Shown here: one piece after another, positions 1 through 11,250 of the stretch
Numbering within the stretch: the first letter of the stretch is position 1
How the letters are laid out: the number at the start of each line of letters is the position of its first letter
Assembly (NCBI GenBank): GCA_963920635.1
Contig: OY987305.1
Location: 3,759,153-3,823,152, forward strand
Direction of reading: 5' to 3'
Source: Pseudeuparius sepicola
Lineage: Eukaryota; Arthropoda; Insecta; Coleoptera; Anthribidae
DNA length: 64,000 nt
Translations under genes and position numbers: made by a program
The notes under the pieces: generated by a model
What the model was told of the DNA's origin: nothing
Database searches by the model: none
Seen by the model: only the letters and a program-made list of their open reading frames with translations

Positions 1-385
1 GGCCCTTAAGGTGGCAGCCGGGCGAATAAAACAACGGTAGAGTTGGGCGGATCAGTTCTGATCCGGTTCACTGAACCGGATCACGGTACATGTAGCAATC
101 CACGCCTCCGCGGCCCGCGCCTGCGCGAGCCGCGAACGACGCGACGAGCTGAGCCGAGCGGGAAGTGGGAGTGGGAAGTACGGAACTACGGAAGTGAGAT
201 GATTTGCGATCTGTGACCCACTGATCCGAGGTTCGATACCAAAAACCAAAATCCTTTAGGTCAGCAGACCGAGCAGACCCAAGGTTCTAAACGGTTCAAT
301 TGATCGCGTTTAGTGATCCGGTTCATCGAAATGATCCAGATCCGGTGAACAAAAATGATCCGCTTTTTCCATCTCTAAACAACGG
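1..385. mobile_element. hAT-type MITE, right end and subterminal repeats
   Basis: The stretch is full of short GATCCGG/CCGGATC motifs in both orientations (near 58-85, 218, 317-355) and ends with CTTTTTCCATCTCTA, which reversed reads TAGAGATGGAAAAAG, a common hAT-type terminal pattern. Subterminal short repeats fit a hAT miniature element. The left end lies outside the window, so no target duplication can be checked. Open frames here are by-products of the repeats. Confidence 0.45.
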
Positions 386-438
386 GCGTTCTCGCGTCCC
401 CTGGCGGGGAAAAGTCCGCGCACCTGTTCGCGCAGCCG

Positions 439-1061
439 CATAGACGTAACTAGGAGGGGGCTAGGGGGGGCTTGCCCCCCCCTACATTTCTATTAGCCCT
501 CCCTAAAATGTAAAGGATGTGCGAAGATATGCTTCTCGTAAACAGAATAGTCACATTCTGACAACGCAACACGCAACACGGCGAACACCGCACGCGCCTT
601 TTTAAATTCTGTAGTTTCGACGAATCGCTTGCTCTTGCGCCTTGTGCCCCCACAAAATCCGACTGAAATTTAAACGCGCAAGTGAGAGCAAACACACCGT
701 GCCTGCTGCCGAGAGAAAGAGAGACGAGACGGGCGTCGGAGAATGTACTTTTGCTGTGCCAGACTCCAGACTTATTTTGTTATTCATCCAGTGTATTGTT
801 GTTTCGTTATAATATGTACTATGTAAATAATCTTGCACCACAAAATAGCAGACATTCCCAACATTTTTTCTCTAGTTTCTACTCGGAAACCTCTACTTTT
901 TCATAATGTTTTTTCTTAAATGAATTAAAGATGATTCAAAATTACCAGTAGATAGACCTATACATTATTTTTTGAAGCCTTAAAATTAACGTTTTTGGGT
1001 GTGGCACCTCAAGGGTGGTACAGGGTGATCCAATCAGTAACGTATTTAGAAGGGCGGGTAT
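439..1061 (+). mobile_element. Truncated copy of the 16.2-kb hAT-like element
   Basis: It starts with CATAGACGTAACTAGGAGGG and then follows the complete element at 16,177-17,243 base for base with few differences (G-rich terminus, the gaacaccgcacgcgcc stretch, the cagacattcccaac stretch). Similarity stops abruptly at about 1,061 after gaagggcggg, so the right half and its terminal repeat are missing. No intact transposase frame is seen. The close match suggests recent activity of the family. Confidence 0.7.
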
Positions 1062-2830
1062 TCGCGAAGTTAGGGTTTGAGCTAAATTCATCTCCATTAT
1101 AGAGGTCAGATTCGTGTTCAGGGACCTCGAAAATGTAGGGGTAGCCAAAATTTCAAGAAAATCGCGCGGTGCATACGGTATGTTCCATAATTACCAAATG
1201 TTCTTCAGATAAGTGATTAACTAAGCCCTTATTATGCTGGAAGGAAATATTGCAATATGATTTCTAAACAACCTCACAAGCCTACAATGTTCAAATTCAT
1301 GTAACCTTGAGTTGACCAACGAAAACGTGGAACCCTAAGTGGGATTTGTGCCGCCCATATTAGCTTATACATGGTGCCGCCGCCCACCAGAGGCCGAGGC
1401 CAACGATAAAGACAGGCCACGGCGCTAACGTATAATCGCGTAGTCACGTGACCAACTTAGTGCTATATAATGAAAGGCATTTTTGGAGATAAGTAGAAAA
1501 ACCAAATTTCGTAACAATTTGGCAAGTTTTCTTTCATCTATTACATTGTTGGTTTTGTGCATCCAAGCTTTCTTTAATTGTTTTTTCAAAATTTTCAACC
1601 TGCCTCAGTTGATTTAGGCTGAGAGTTAAACGGCACTGCACTCACAATATTTTGGCACTTCTCAAAAATTGTTGGGACATCACCTTCCTTCAGCTTAGGT
1701 GATATTCTCTATAGGTATTTTCCTCCCACAACACATTTGTCCACTTTAATTGTTTCACTTTCTTAAAAATTTGTTAGTCACACATACTTAAGGGTTTTTT
1801 AGAAATTAAATCTCAGATGGAATTTGACGAATCCATTTTTGGCGGAAATTTTCTTCCTGGCTTTTGTAATATGTATAAATATAATATAAACAGACCCAAT
1901 ATTTGGTATTTAGGTTATTTTTTACGAAATAAAAATGAAAACTAACCTCAGTAGGTATACGTAAATATTGACAGTTGTTCGGCAGCGTGAAAGACCAAAT
2001 ATAGAAACCGTATCGGGGCGTGGGTCGACAACGAAAATCCTCGAGTACGTCACAACACTGATTTATTTCGCACAAGGTGAATGGTGAATACAATAAATAC
2101 ACAAGCCCGAACGTGGTCAACGGGAACGGCTTCCAGCTTCCAGCCACCCGGACCGTCTGAACTCGCGGATCTCCCGTAAGCAGTTCACCCCTGTGTCTCA
2201 GGCTCCACTGTCCAATACGGTCCATGTCCATAATAGTCCATTCCGGAATTCCGGGCTCCCTATTCTGTGGTTCGGGGGAGAATTCCCCTTTACAGCGCTC
2301 ACGCGTCGGTGCGAACGGCACCAATACTCTTGGACGGCACGACTTCCACCCAGAGGCCATAATAACACCTGGGCGGTTCTCCTCCGCCAGGACACTCGCG
2401 CACTAGACACAAACTTGTTTCTAAAATATAAACTAAGACGTTTAAAACACTTCAAACATTTGAAACTTCTCAAAACCCAAGCTGCCGCTTTCAGTTATGT
2501 GACAAATGACATGTAACGTCGGCCTAAGATGGTCACGTGATTTTTGTAGGCCTTGACCAGAGGCTACTTGACGTCACAACCAAGGAGGGCGCGTTACAAG
2601 AATGATTTGAATTATGCAGTTTTTAGCTGCTTATATTTATTACATAAAAATAAAAATGAGTTTTTTTATGAACTGTGGTTCATTTAATGGCAGTAAATTA
2701 CGTTTGAAAGGAATATTTTTCAAATTTAATTTTGTGCAAGTTTCCCATTCTTAGTATAAATAAAGATTTATTCGTACTGATAATTCTTCTAAAAAGTTTG
2801 ATAAATTTGAACTTGTTCTAATTAAATAAA
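1062..2830. other. No gene recognised; one GC-rich island
   Basis: Mostly AT-rich sequence. A GC-richer block at about 1,960-2,420 is open in several frames on both strands, up to 184 codons on the minus strand, but the peptides match no family I know and overlap each other. On the minus strand it begins TGTTATTATGGCCTCTGGG and contains an AATAAA at about 2,070. It could be a solo LTR or the promoter/5' exon of an unknown transcript. A CACGTG E-box lies near 1,446. Confidence 0.3.
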
Positions 2831-2838
2831 ATCATTAG

Positions 2839-3012
2839 AAGTTTTAAAAACAAAAGTAGTCCAGATGAAATATATATATTAAATTTCTGAAAGATAATTT
2901 TAGTAGTATTTGTGAATTGTGAACCTCTTTTGTATTTAGTGTATTGCAGTTTAGATCAAGGGGTTGTGCCTGATAAATTAAAAGTTTCTACAATAGTCCC
3001 TGTTAGATCAAT
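2839..3012 (+). pseudogene. Non-LTR retrotransposon reverse transcriptase fragment
   Basis: Translated pieces in shifted frames read SFKNKSSPDEIYI, then KFLKDNFSSICE, then EPLLYLVYCSLDQGVVPDKL followed by KVSTIVPV. This is the order seen at the start of the RT domain of jockey-type LINEs (N-K-S-x-G/P-D block, then L-x-x-L-x-N-x-S-L-x-x-G-x-x-P-x-x-L-K-x-x-x-x-x-P). At least two frameshifts break it and no catalytic YxDD box follows. It is a dead fragment in the staufen upstream intron or flank. Confidence 0.5.
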
Positions 3013-3503
3013 TAGAAATACTGTTTCTGAACAAAATTTTATTATTATATATTATATATACAGAGTGTTGCATGAAACAATGACAGACCAAACTTGCTTG
3101 CTTTTTTAAATGTAGCACACTATTTATTTTTGCATTTTTAAATATGTCATCATAACGGATAAAATGATATAAATCTTATCTATTTTTAAAATATGTATTC
3201 CATTTTTAAACTTTACCAAATACAGAATATAAAATTATGCCCCTGTGTCAAATTTGAAAGTAATTGGCTTACTTTGATTTTTGTTATTTTTCAAGTCTTT
3301 TATTAGCATAGATGAAGTGCCTTTCTCAAAAAAGATTTTTAAAGAAAATGTTATTCGGGATTGCATATTATGTCCCTATATGATATTTTAAAACAATCAG
3401 TCTACTTCCTGGTTTTCGTTCTAATAAAAGGATAAAAATGAACCATTTCAACTAATTCTACTGACATAGCGATGTGAAAGTAATAAATAAATTGGTCCCC
3501 CAG

Positions 3504-3598
3504 GTCATGGCTACACTATCCAAGCTGCTCGCCACGACGCAGCATCCAAGGCGATCGAACACATCAAGCAGATCGGTGGAATAGACACAACCGATGCG
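3504..3598 (+). CDS. stau: staufen exon: end of a dsRBD
   Basis: Acceptor CCCCCAG at 3,497-3,503 and donor GTAACA at 3,599. It encodes the loop-2/helix-2 part of a dsRNA-binding domain, GHGYTIQAARHDAASKAIEH, with the first G split with the missing upstream exon. It leaves in phase 0. Confidence 0.88.
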
Positions 3599-6500
3599 GT
3601 AACACCAGAAACCGGAACCCAGCCACCAGTCGAAGTTCACATTCCCACCTTTCTCCAATCCGAACTCTCTAATTCCCGAAATTTTCCAGATCGAAGGAAC
3701 CTCCCCGGCGGTAGCAGCCGCGGGCGACGTCAATGCCGACCTCAAGAGCCCCATTTCGCTGGTCTACGAAATCGCCCTCAAACGAAACCTGAACGTCGCG
3801 TTCGACGTGCTGAGCGAGAAGGGGCCGCCGCACATGAAACTGTTCGTGACCCAGTGCCGTGTCGGCAACTTCATGGCGGAAGGCGAGGGCAACAGCAAGA
3901 AAATATCGAAGAAACGGGCCGCCGAGAAGATGCTCGACGAGATGTCGAAGTTGCCGCCAATGCCGATAACCACGAGCTATTCCCAGCTGCGACGCAAGCG
4001 CATAACGACCAAGAAGAAGACCCGCAACTTGATCAAAGTTAACGTCGACAAAAACGCCGAGACTTCGGAGGAGATCAACCCGATTTCGCGCCTCATTCAA
4101 ATACAACAAGCGAATAAGGAACGGGAGCCGGTTTACACCGTTTTGGAGGAACGTGGGGCTCCTAGGCGCCGAGAGTTCGTCATCGAAGCATCCGTCAACG
4201 GGCACACAGTTACTGGTGTTGGGCCAAACAAAAAAGTAAGAAATTTCGTCTCTTGAAACTTTGGGGTAACAGCTGTCGCTTAAATTGACAGTAGGAAAGA
4301 AAGAAGGAACCTTTATTTAAATAGGAAACCCTAATATACAAACGATTGACATACAATTAACTTACTTGGGAGGGAGCCAACAACAGTCATAACAGTACAT
4401 ATACAGATATGTAATAAAATACTTTGAATATGATACACAACCACCAGAAAAACATACCGTAATACGGGGTGAATTCGGACGGTAGGGGCGAATTCGGACA
4501 CTCGGCATTTTTCGGACATTTTCGTTTATTCTAGTGCTTTCTTTCGTTATAAATGTCACGTGTTGTGCTATATTTTCCAGTCGAGTATCAAGGAACGTGG
4601 GGTGTACATCGGAGAGTTAAAATAAAGTAAGAAGGTAGTTTTATAATGCATTTTATACTAGGCCTATTTTTCTGTTATTTTGCAAACCTCGAAAAGACAG
4701 TGCTGTAGTTAAAAAAGTAGAGAAAAAAATTATGTGAACACTGAGTAATTTGAGTGAGCATATCAATATAATATAACAGGAAAAAAATTATTACGAAAAT
4801 ATCAATGTTTTTTTTAATTCAACAATAACGAAAAATTTGTCCCTAGGAGGGGGGAATTCGGACAGCATGGTTCGAATAAATATAAGAAAAATTGGCAGCA
4901 CATTTATGAAGTATTCCGAGGGGAACTTGAAAAATGCAATATAATCTTTTAATAATAGGCGAGAAAACTTGAGGGAGGTAGCCGATTTTTACAGAATCCC
5001 TATCTGAGTGACAAAATTCACAACAAACATCCCGAAAAACAAAGCCGCCAAACTATCTTTATTACTCGAGGAAGAACAAGTATTTATGCTGATTGGCGGG
5101 ATAAAACATTGGCAGAATGGGGTTTTCCCTTAACGAGAAGTGACATAATGTCTCTTGTAAAATTTAATTTTGACAGATAGGGTAGAAAAACTATATTTAA
5201 GGATAACAACTATCCGGGAAATGATTGGTTTTACATGTTTATGATGAGAAATCGAGAAATTACTGAGAGACTAGTGCAGAACATAAAAAGAAATAGAGCA
5301 AACGTAAAAAAACAAATGATTAAAGAATATTTTGAAAATTTATCTGTTTCACTGAATGATGTTTCGCTACAAAATGTAATAAATTGTGATGAACATCGCT
5401 CATGATCCCGGTAGAATAGAATAGAATTTATTTCCTTTTAGACAATAAATACATTGTATAGGATTCGTCAAAAAAAAATTAAATCTAAAAACATGCATGA
5501 TTGTGACCTACCATAAACAAGACTCATAAAAAAAGCAATAAAAAAAGACAAACAATTTACAAAAAAGACAAATGAAATAGATAAATCTACATCAGAGTTA
5601 CATAGACCGGAGTTATGCGCTATTCAAAAAATTCACTCACAGTATAAAAACATTTATTGATCAAGAAAATCTTCAATTGCTTTCTAAATCCTGGTAATGT
5701 GCTGATTTCCCTCAAAAATCCTGGCAAGGCATTAAATATCACTAAACAATTGAAGAATTTAAAATCATTCCATGGCACGCTTGACTCTCCAGGGGCCCTC
5801 GAAATTACTACTTTGCGCAACTTTAAGGCGCTGTAAAACCGAACTCCCTGTATATTTTTAGTTCAAATTTTGAACTTAAGGGTTTTAGAGGGTCCTAATT
5901 AACGCTGTATGGTCAGATTTTAAATAAAAAAATGCCTAAATAGATTTTGTGAAAATCGGGGTTTAAAAAAAATCTTAGCCGGCCCTGGAATTGCAATTTG
6001 ACAAATGTGTTCACGTAGAAAGTTTTTTTTATTGATTTGGGTCCATTTAAAAGTGAACCCCCTGTATGTACATTCGGTTACTGTTTCAGGTCGCTAAGCG
6101 CAACGCAGCAGAAGCTCTACTAGCCGAACTGGGCTACAGCAGCAACGGAACACCACTGAACGCTCCGAAATCGTCCCCGAAAGTCGACAAGGAAAACGAC
6201 ACAGCATCGGCGAACCAATTGGATAAAAATCGCAAGGTTACGTTTGTCGAAGACAAACAAGTCTGTTACGTGTCCGTGAAACAACCGTAGAACTTACCGA
6301 TTTGTTTTTAGGAGCCGCAGCAGCAGTCGCCACCGTCGGTGGGCGGCAGCGGAGGTCGCCAGCTGGTCCCCGGCGTTCTGCTCGTCACCGAACAAAATGC
6401 GGGGTTTACCAAACTCAAGAATGCCGACGATAAGGCCGCCGCCGTGCCGCAGTTGAAGAACCCCCCTCCGCCTGGCGTTCGTTCGAAAGATCAGCTCTTG

Positions 6501-6989
6501 TACCTCGCCCAGCTCATGAATATACAGGTTAGGAAGTTTGCCACTTTTTAAACGTGCCGGTTATCGCGATTATTTTCAGGTACAATTCTCCGATTTTCCC
6601 AAGGCCAACCACGAGCAGTATCTGACGTTAGTTTCGCTCGGCACGAGCCCTCCGCAGGTAGGTTTTGCCGTCGGCTGTCAAACACGAAATGACGTATCTA
6701 TTGTTGTCAGGTCTGCCACGGCGAAGGGCAAACCACCGAGGCGTCCCACGAAAAAGCAGCTTGTGAGGCGCTCCACGTGTTGTCAACTTTAGGACTCGAC
6801 TGCATGGCCCAAAAAAATGCAGCTGCCAAAGAACAGGACAGGTAAATAATTATTATTTTTGTTATTACCGTGTAACGTATCAAATAAATGCATTCTTATC
6901 ATTAACCTTATTATTGTTTTGCTGTTGCTTGTAGTCTGTCGGAAACTAAAAAAAGCTCAAGTTTTCTCCTCGGTAGCGCTTACGCTTAG
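3504..6989 (+). CDS. stau: Staufen, 3' part of gene (six exons plus stop)
   Basis: Staufen binds double-stranded RNA and localises maternal and neuronal mRNAs. Exons: 3,504-3,598; 3,690-4,235; 6,090 to about 6,260; 6,312-6,527; 6,580-6,657; 6,711-6,841; terminal 6,935-6,989 (stop TAG). All junctions keep frame. The product contains the end of one dsRBD (HGYTIQAARHDAASKA), a full dsRBD with the KKISKKRAAEKML helix, a further dsRBD split between exons (NPISRLIQIQQ ... VGPNKK | VAKRNAAEALLAELGY), and the C-terminal dsRBD (DQLLYLAQLMNIQVQFSDFP ... ASHEKAACEALHVL). The donor of the third exon is ambiguous (6,236, 6,260, 6,269 and 6,275 are all in phase). The first codon of 3,504 is split with an upstream exon, so the 5' part lies left of the window. 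Candidate AATAAA at 7,412. The large intron 4,236-6,089 carries transposon debris. Confidence 0.93.
3690..4235 (+). CDS. stau: staufen exon: complete dsRBD plus start of the next
   Basis: 182 codons, phase 0 at both ends (TTTTCCAG acceptor, AAA|GTAAGA donor). A complete dsRBD runs from KSPISLVYEIALKRN to the basic helix KKISKKRAAEKML. A lysine/arginine-rich linker (RRKRITTKKKTRN) follows, and then the first two-thirds of the next dsRBD, ending VTGVGPNKK at the splice site. The GC content is clearly above the flanking introns. Confidence 0.93.
4275..4461 (-). mobile_element. Possible LINE 3' tail
   Basis: Read on the minus strand this ends AAATAAAGGTTCCTTC followed by TTTCTTTC, a polyadenylation-like signal plus simple tail typical of a LINE 3' end. 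No coding remnant was seen, so the call is weak. Confidence 0.25.
4462..5405 (+). pseudogene. Dead pogo/Tigger-type transposase in staufen intron
   Basis: The left end has repeated GGGGYGAATTCGGAC motifs (4,466, 4,487, 4,850), probably terminal and subterminal repeats. The reading frame, interrupted by stops and a frameshift, gives ENLREVADFYRIPI, then LHNKHPEKQSRQ, then LAEWGFPLTRSDIMSLV, then NNYPGNDWFYMFMMRNREIT and NVINCDE. That is the CENP-B-like DNA-binding region and start of the DDE domain of pogo transposases (GFPLT, PG-DW-x-x-x-F, N-x-DE). The element is cut at about 5,402 inside the first catalytic block, where a LINE tail abuts it. Confidence 0.7.
5412..5835 (-). pseudogene. Jockey-type LINE 3' end (RT C-terminus and tail)
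   Basis: Minus strand. The last 66 codons end at the stop near 5,620 and read FNALPGFLREISTLPGFRKQ then LKIFLINKCFYTVSEFFE. This is the familiar C-terminal signature of jockey-clade reverse transcriptases (L-P-x-x-x-R ... F-K-x-x-L-K-x-x-L-x-x-K-x-F-Y-S-x-x-E-F). About 200 bp of 3' UTR follow and the element ends in an ATTCT-repeat tail at 5,412-5,430, as expected for target-primed insertion. It is 5'-truncated. Confidence 0.65.
5836..6062. repeat. Fragment of the 26-kb foldback family
   Basis: The run CTCCCTGTATATTTTTAGTT, the gtcctaattaacgctgtatggtcagattt stretch and the following AAATAAAAAAATG match the inner arm of the foldback at 26,092-27,331 (its 27,045-27,150 part). Only one arm is present. 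It ends just before the staufen acceptor at 6,081-6,089. Confidence 0.5.
6090..6260 (+). CDS. stau: staufen exon: helix 2 of dsRBD and linker
   Basis: Acceptor CTGTTTCAG. Begins VAKRNAAEALLAELGY, which completes the dsRBD begun in the previous exon, then a polar linker reaching RKVTFVEDKQ. Candidate donors in phase 0 follow codons at 6,236 (AAG|GTTACG), 6,260 (CAA|GTCTGT), 6,269 and 6,275; none is perfect. Without splicing the frame stops at 6,290, which would give a shorter isoform. Confidence 0.75.
6312..6841 (+). CDS. stau: staufen exons carrying the C-terminal dsRBD
   Basis: Three exons with tiny introns: 6,312-6,527, 6,580-6,657 and 6,711-6,841. They open with a Q/P/G-rich linker (EPQQQSPPSVGGSGG), then the C-terminal dsRBD, DQLLYLAQLMNIQ | VQFSDFPKANHEQYLTLVSL ... 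SPPQ | VCHGEGQTTEASHEKAACEA. In the fly protein the fifth dsRBD is a protein-interaction domain (known of the family). The last exon leaves in phase 2 and joins the terminal exon at 6,935 (SLSETKKSSSFLLGSAYA, then TAG). Confidence 0.9.
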
Positions 6990-7411
6990 TCTTGTACCTA
7001 CCATCCTAACCTCACTTAAACAATGGAACAATTGCAGGCAGAACTTGCAGCGCGTTTGAATGGTAATCGGCTTCGTGGGTCGGCATATAGCAGCTTTGCG
7101 TTTGTGTTGATAAAGCAGAAGTCTAAAAGGAAAGCGTCTTCAGCTATTTTCACATTTAATCTGTCAAAATATCGATCTTGCCCTCTTGGTTTCTGCTGCG
7201 GTGGGAGCGCATTTTTCAAAGTTGTTACATAACCTAAGATTGTATTGGTCTCCCGCAGGTCTGACAGACCCGGAGGTGAAAGAAACCCTTTTTTGTTGGA
7301 TATGTGTAATTAGTTTTAATAGCTTGAAGGAGAACAGTTTGGTAAAACCACTACTGCAATGAATCAGCACACAAAGTAACCTCGAAAAGTAATTTTCTAT
7401 TAATTACACAC

Positions 7412-7417
7412 AATAAA
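7412..7417 (+). terminator. stau: Candidate staufen polyadenylation signal
   Basis: AATAAA about 420 bases after the staufen stop codon at 6,989, the first clear hexamer downstream in a stretch without other features. Confidence 0.35.
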
Positions 7418-8459
7418 ATACTAGTGCCGAGTAAAAAAAATCGGGCGAATTCGACAAATAACCACTTAATTCAACAAAACCACCAGGTCTGTCAGACGTG
7501 CTCAGGACCTATATATGGAGGGGGGAGAAGGAGAATGAGCCTCCAACATGCACAAATTTTCTAATTAAGAATCCGCCATATTCTACACAGTTCAGAGGCA
7601 TCCACAATTTTCTTATAGGTTATCGAAAACTTGAATTAAAAAAATAATCTTAAAATTTTCATTCTGTATTTTATTTTTAAATGGGTTCCTATTGAGTATA
7701 TTGACCAATTCATATTTACACGCCAAGTTAATTTCTATATAATCGCGATTTTCATTGGCAGTGGTTTAAATAGTACCTAGGTTGTAAATGTGCAGTTTCA
7801 TTCTAATGGTAATAATTTTTAATAAAAGAAATAACAATAACATTTAATTCTACATAAAATATGTCCCAAAAGTTAGAAACATATGGGAAACTTTTTTATT
7901 TGTCAGAAAATTTTATTCTTCATAAAAGTTGGTGCTTGAATAAAAAATGACCCCAACAAAAGTTGTGTAGGATATATGTTGTAGCTGTCACTGACATTTT
8001 TTTTTTTGAAATTTCCTCAAGGGTAAACTACCTCAATTTTTAAAGATACGAACAAAAGTTGTAAGGAAAAATTTGAAATTAATAATTATGTTCAAATATG
8101 AAATTCGAAACACATAGCTCAAATTTAGTTAGTTTTTAAATATTCCTACATCATCAATGGCCTTATTTCGCAATCCTTGCAACCATCGGAGACATTGAAA
8201 ATGATAACATAATATATGAAACATAGTTAAGACAATTTACGAGACATTACAAGTTTGCAGCACCGCTGTGTTTTGGCCTTGAACAAAAACTGCTGACTTG
8301 ACTCCCATATATAGGGTGATTCAGTCACGATGTAAAAAAAATTAACAACACAGTGGGGGAGGCCTATTAAAAAGGAAAATGCGAAAGAAAAATTTTTTTC
8401 TCGAAGTTTAAAATGTGGGGCAGATGAACCTTAATCCCATCAAGGTTGACACTGGAGAG

Positions 8460-9085
8460 CTATGTTTCCTCATCTGATCTGATCTTTGATCTTAATTTGG
8501 CGATCTTAGATCCTTTTAAAGATCTAAGATTATTTTAAAGATCTAAATCTCTCAAAGGATCTAAGATCGTAATAACGATCTAAGATCTTTTCCAAAAAAT
8601 ATCTTTTAAGAATTCTGCTTTCATTCATTGGAGGTGGGAAAGGAATTGTGCAGTGGTAGGGCGGCGGCCTATTCTCCATAGGTATATCAACTGATTGATT
8701 ATGTAACCAGTTCAGTTAGGGAAGTAACTTTACGTAAACAATTACGTAAAATTTTATTTTTCACAACTAGTTACGTAAAATTGGACCTTTCACCGCACTT
8801 GCTCCGGTTTTGAAAGGTGTCACTTTCTACTAAGTATGTCAAAATTAGGAGAAGTATGTATAGACCTCTATTTTTAAATGTAATATTTTAAAAGACCTTA
8901 GATCATTTTGAAGATCTTAGATCATTTAGAAGATTTTAGATCGTTTAAAACATCTTAGATCGAATGATCTTTTTTAAACAGATCGTTTTTAGACGACCCT
9001 AAGATCGCTTTTCTTAGATCTTTTTTTAAAAAATGATCTGATCTATGATCTAGATCTTTTTTGGTGCGATCTTTCCCAGCTCTGT
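8460..9085. mobile_element. hAT-like insert with clustered GATC motifs
   Basis: Two clusters, 8,465-8,600 and 8,890-9,075, consist of overlapping GATCTTAGATC-type words in both orientations. The right end reversed reads AGAGCTGGGAAAGATCGCAC, a hAT-style terminus; the left end AGAGCTATGTTTCCTCATC is diverged. Dense subterminal palindromes are typical of hAT transposase binding regions. No transposase frame remains and no target duplication was found. Confidence 0.45.
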
Positions 9086-9102
9086 ACGAGCATAAACATT
9101 TC

Positions 9103-9290
9103 CAATGTTAAAACAAATAATTTGTTGCCCACGCACTTAACCAAATGTTATGTTTGACAAAACTGTTTTTTTATTAATACCACAATATTTAATTAAAAAT
9201 TGTTCTGGCGCTTAAATATTGCGGTATTAATTAACAAAATAGTTTTGTCAAACATAACATTTGGTTAAGTGAGTGAGCAACACTCAATAA
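9103..9290. repeat. Palindrome of about 80-bp arms
   Basis: Left arm CTTAACCAAATGTTATGTTT GACAAAACTG pairs with right arm CAGTTTTGTC-like ATAGTTTTGTC AAACATAACATTTGGTTAAG, with a short AT-rich loop centred near 9,195. The outer AACAAATAATTTGTTG / CAATAAATTATTTGTTT flanks also pair. Confidence 0.65.
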
Positions 9291-9869
9291 ATTATTTGTT
9301 TTTTTATGATAATGTAGGAATATTTGAAAACAGCCTGGATTTAAACATGATTCTGAGTTAAAAACGGTGTGACTAAACACATAAAAGAAAAAAAAATAAA
9401 ATTTGAGCTATTCCTTTCGAATTTCATATTTGCACATAATTCAAACAACTTTTCCTTACAACTTTTTTCGTATCTCTAAAAATTAAGGTAGTTTACTCTT
9501 GCGGAAATTTGAAAAAATGTTCACATATATCCTACACAACTTTTGTTGGGGTTCTTTTTCATTCAAGGAGAAGCACCAACCAACTTTTATCAAAACTAAA
9601 TTTTCTAACAAATAAAAAAGCTTCCCATATGTTTCCAACTTTTTTCGACAAAAAAAATATGTTATTAACACAAAGGGTGATGGTGAAATATATAATTGGT
9701 CAGATTTGAAAATCACCCGACAAATCTACCAATAACATTCCGAGAAGATGCTAATTAAAAAATTGGCTACATTCGTGTAGAAAATGGCTTCTATTTAAAT
9801 TTGCCTAGAAACAGGATGTGCAGTAAGTCAAAGCACGTTCTCCCTACTCTGTTTATCTGTGTTAGCGTA

Positions 9870-11250
9870 GTGTCGACTGGTGTCCTTGAAAAGTGGGTAT
9901 TAAAAAATATCTAAAGTAAAAGTAGTGGGTAGGTGATAAGGTATCACTAGGAAAATTCAAGTATTAAGAAAGTAAAAATCAATTCGAATAAGGAGAGGAA
10001 ATAGTAGGGCTATTTGAACTACTCGAAATTTCCTATTGACTATTTTTTTTTGTAGATATATAGAATAAGGTTTTTCCTTAAAAATAATCTATCCATAACA
10101 AAAATGTATGCTAAAATTTAAGAACAAATCTTATTCTCTACTTTTACTAATGCTACTAATCTTCTAAAAATTATATAACTAATGGTTGCATTAAACAGTA
10201 ACGCATTTTAAATTTTTTAATGTGACTTGCTCAAAAATGGGACATTTTTTCGACAAATCATTGGCATAAAAATAGAAGAAGTGACCCATAGAATCTTTCA
10301 CTCTAGCTTCTTATTAAGCTTTTTGGTGTTTTTTTTAACTAAAAAACACTGCTCTGCTTCGATGCTTTTTATAGCTTTGTTTTAATTTTTGAATTTTTTG
10401 CCTGGCTTACGAATTTACCTTAGGTCAACGTAAGTTTCTGAGTAACCAAAAAATTCAAAATGCCGTTATAAAAAAGTAGATCTATCACCATTCGACATAT
10501 AAACCCTTAAACTTGCTTGGTGATAGAGACTAATTATTAGGTATGTATTGTAACGTGTAACGTCTTCTGAACGCTTCAAGTGTATCTTCGCTTTTATGCC
10601 TAACTTTTAATATAAGTGGGTGTATATATGTACTAAGGAATTAAGGGATTTTTCCTTTGTATAAGTAACATAATAAAACAATTCGGTATATAGCCAAATG
10701 ACTCAAAAAACTGTTTAGAAATTTTGCCATAAACCTTCAAACATTTCTAACCAGTAATATCTCTGGAAGATTGTGTTGTATACCGAATTATATAAAATAT
10801 ATTTTGTGAATGGTAAAATTCTCCTCTTAACATCTAAGAAAAATACTAAAGAAGCATAATATCTGCTATTTGATGTCAACTTTTCAAACACAGACTACCA
10901 TCGCGAGTTATAAATAGGAGAATAAAAATTTCTTTCGTCAATAATTAACGATGTTAGCCTTCTATAACTAATGTCATTTGTCTGGGCGAAAAGAAAAAAT
11001 ATATTTGTGATAGATTTTATGCAGATATCACAAAATAGTGAGAGAGCGTGGTACCGAATTTGAAACTGAGTGTTGGATATTTTGTTTTAGTGTACCATCA
11101 GGGGACCCGAAGGTACAACCAAACCAGACAGGTGTTAAGAAATAAACTTTCGAACTCTATAGACCGTACCAATGACTCAATCGATGGGCGGAGAATTGTC
11201 GGTATTTTCCTGCGTAACTGAGCGTTTTCTCACAAATTTTAAATTGTTAT
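9870..11250. other. No gene recognised
   Basis: AT-rich intergenic sequence with frequent stops in all frames. One weak inverted repeat, ATTCGGTATATA (10,682) with TATACCGAATT (10,780), encloses about 100 bp and may be a small MITE. Confidence 0.5.

Larger units (their letters stand above)
7507..9865. mobile_element. P-like foldback element with nested inserts
   Basis: Outer ends pair as ATATGGAGGGGGGAGAAGG with GTTCTCCCTACTCTGTTTAT, inner flanks GCCATATTCTACAC with GTGTAGAAAATGGC, and long arms 7,697-8,165 with 9,300-9,708 (for example AACATATGGGAAAC / GCTTCCCATATGTTT). The terminal block is shared with elements at 27,467 and 28,372, whose reading frames begin with THAP-type zinc-finger starts. 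The loop holds a second element (8,460-9,085) and a separate palindrome (9,103-9,290). It begins about 0.5 kb past the staufen stop. Confidence 0.65.

Noticed and set aside
226..240. GGTTCGATACC, a tRNA B-box-like word
   Set aside because: No A box or cloverleaf could be placed around it; it lies in transposon sequence.
1806..2516. Open frames of 184, 107 and 91 codons on opposite strands
   Set aside because: They overlap each other in a GC-rich island and share no known motif; kept only as an unassigned region.
7016..7370. Short frames after staufen
   Set aside because: Three frames of 67-69 codons on both strands overlap, without motifs; this is probably staufen 3' UTR.
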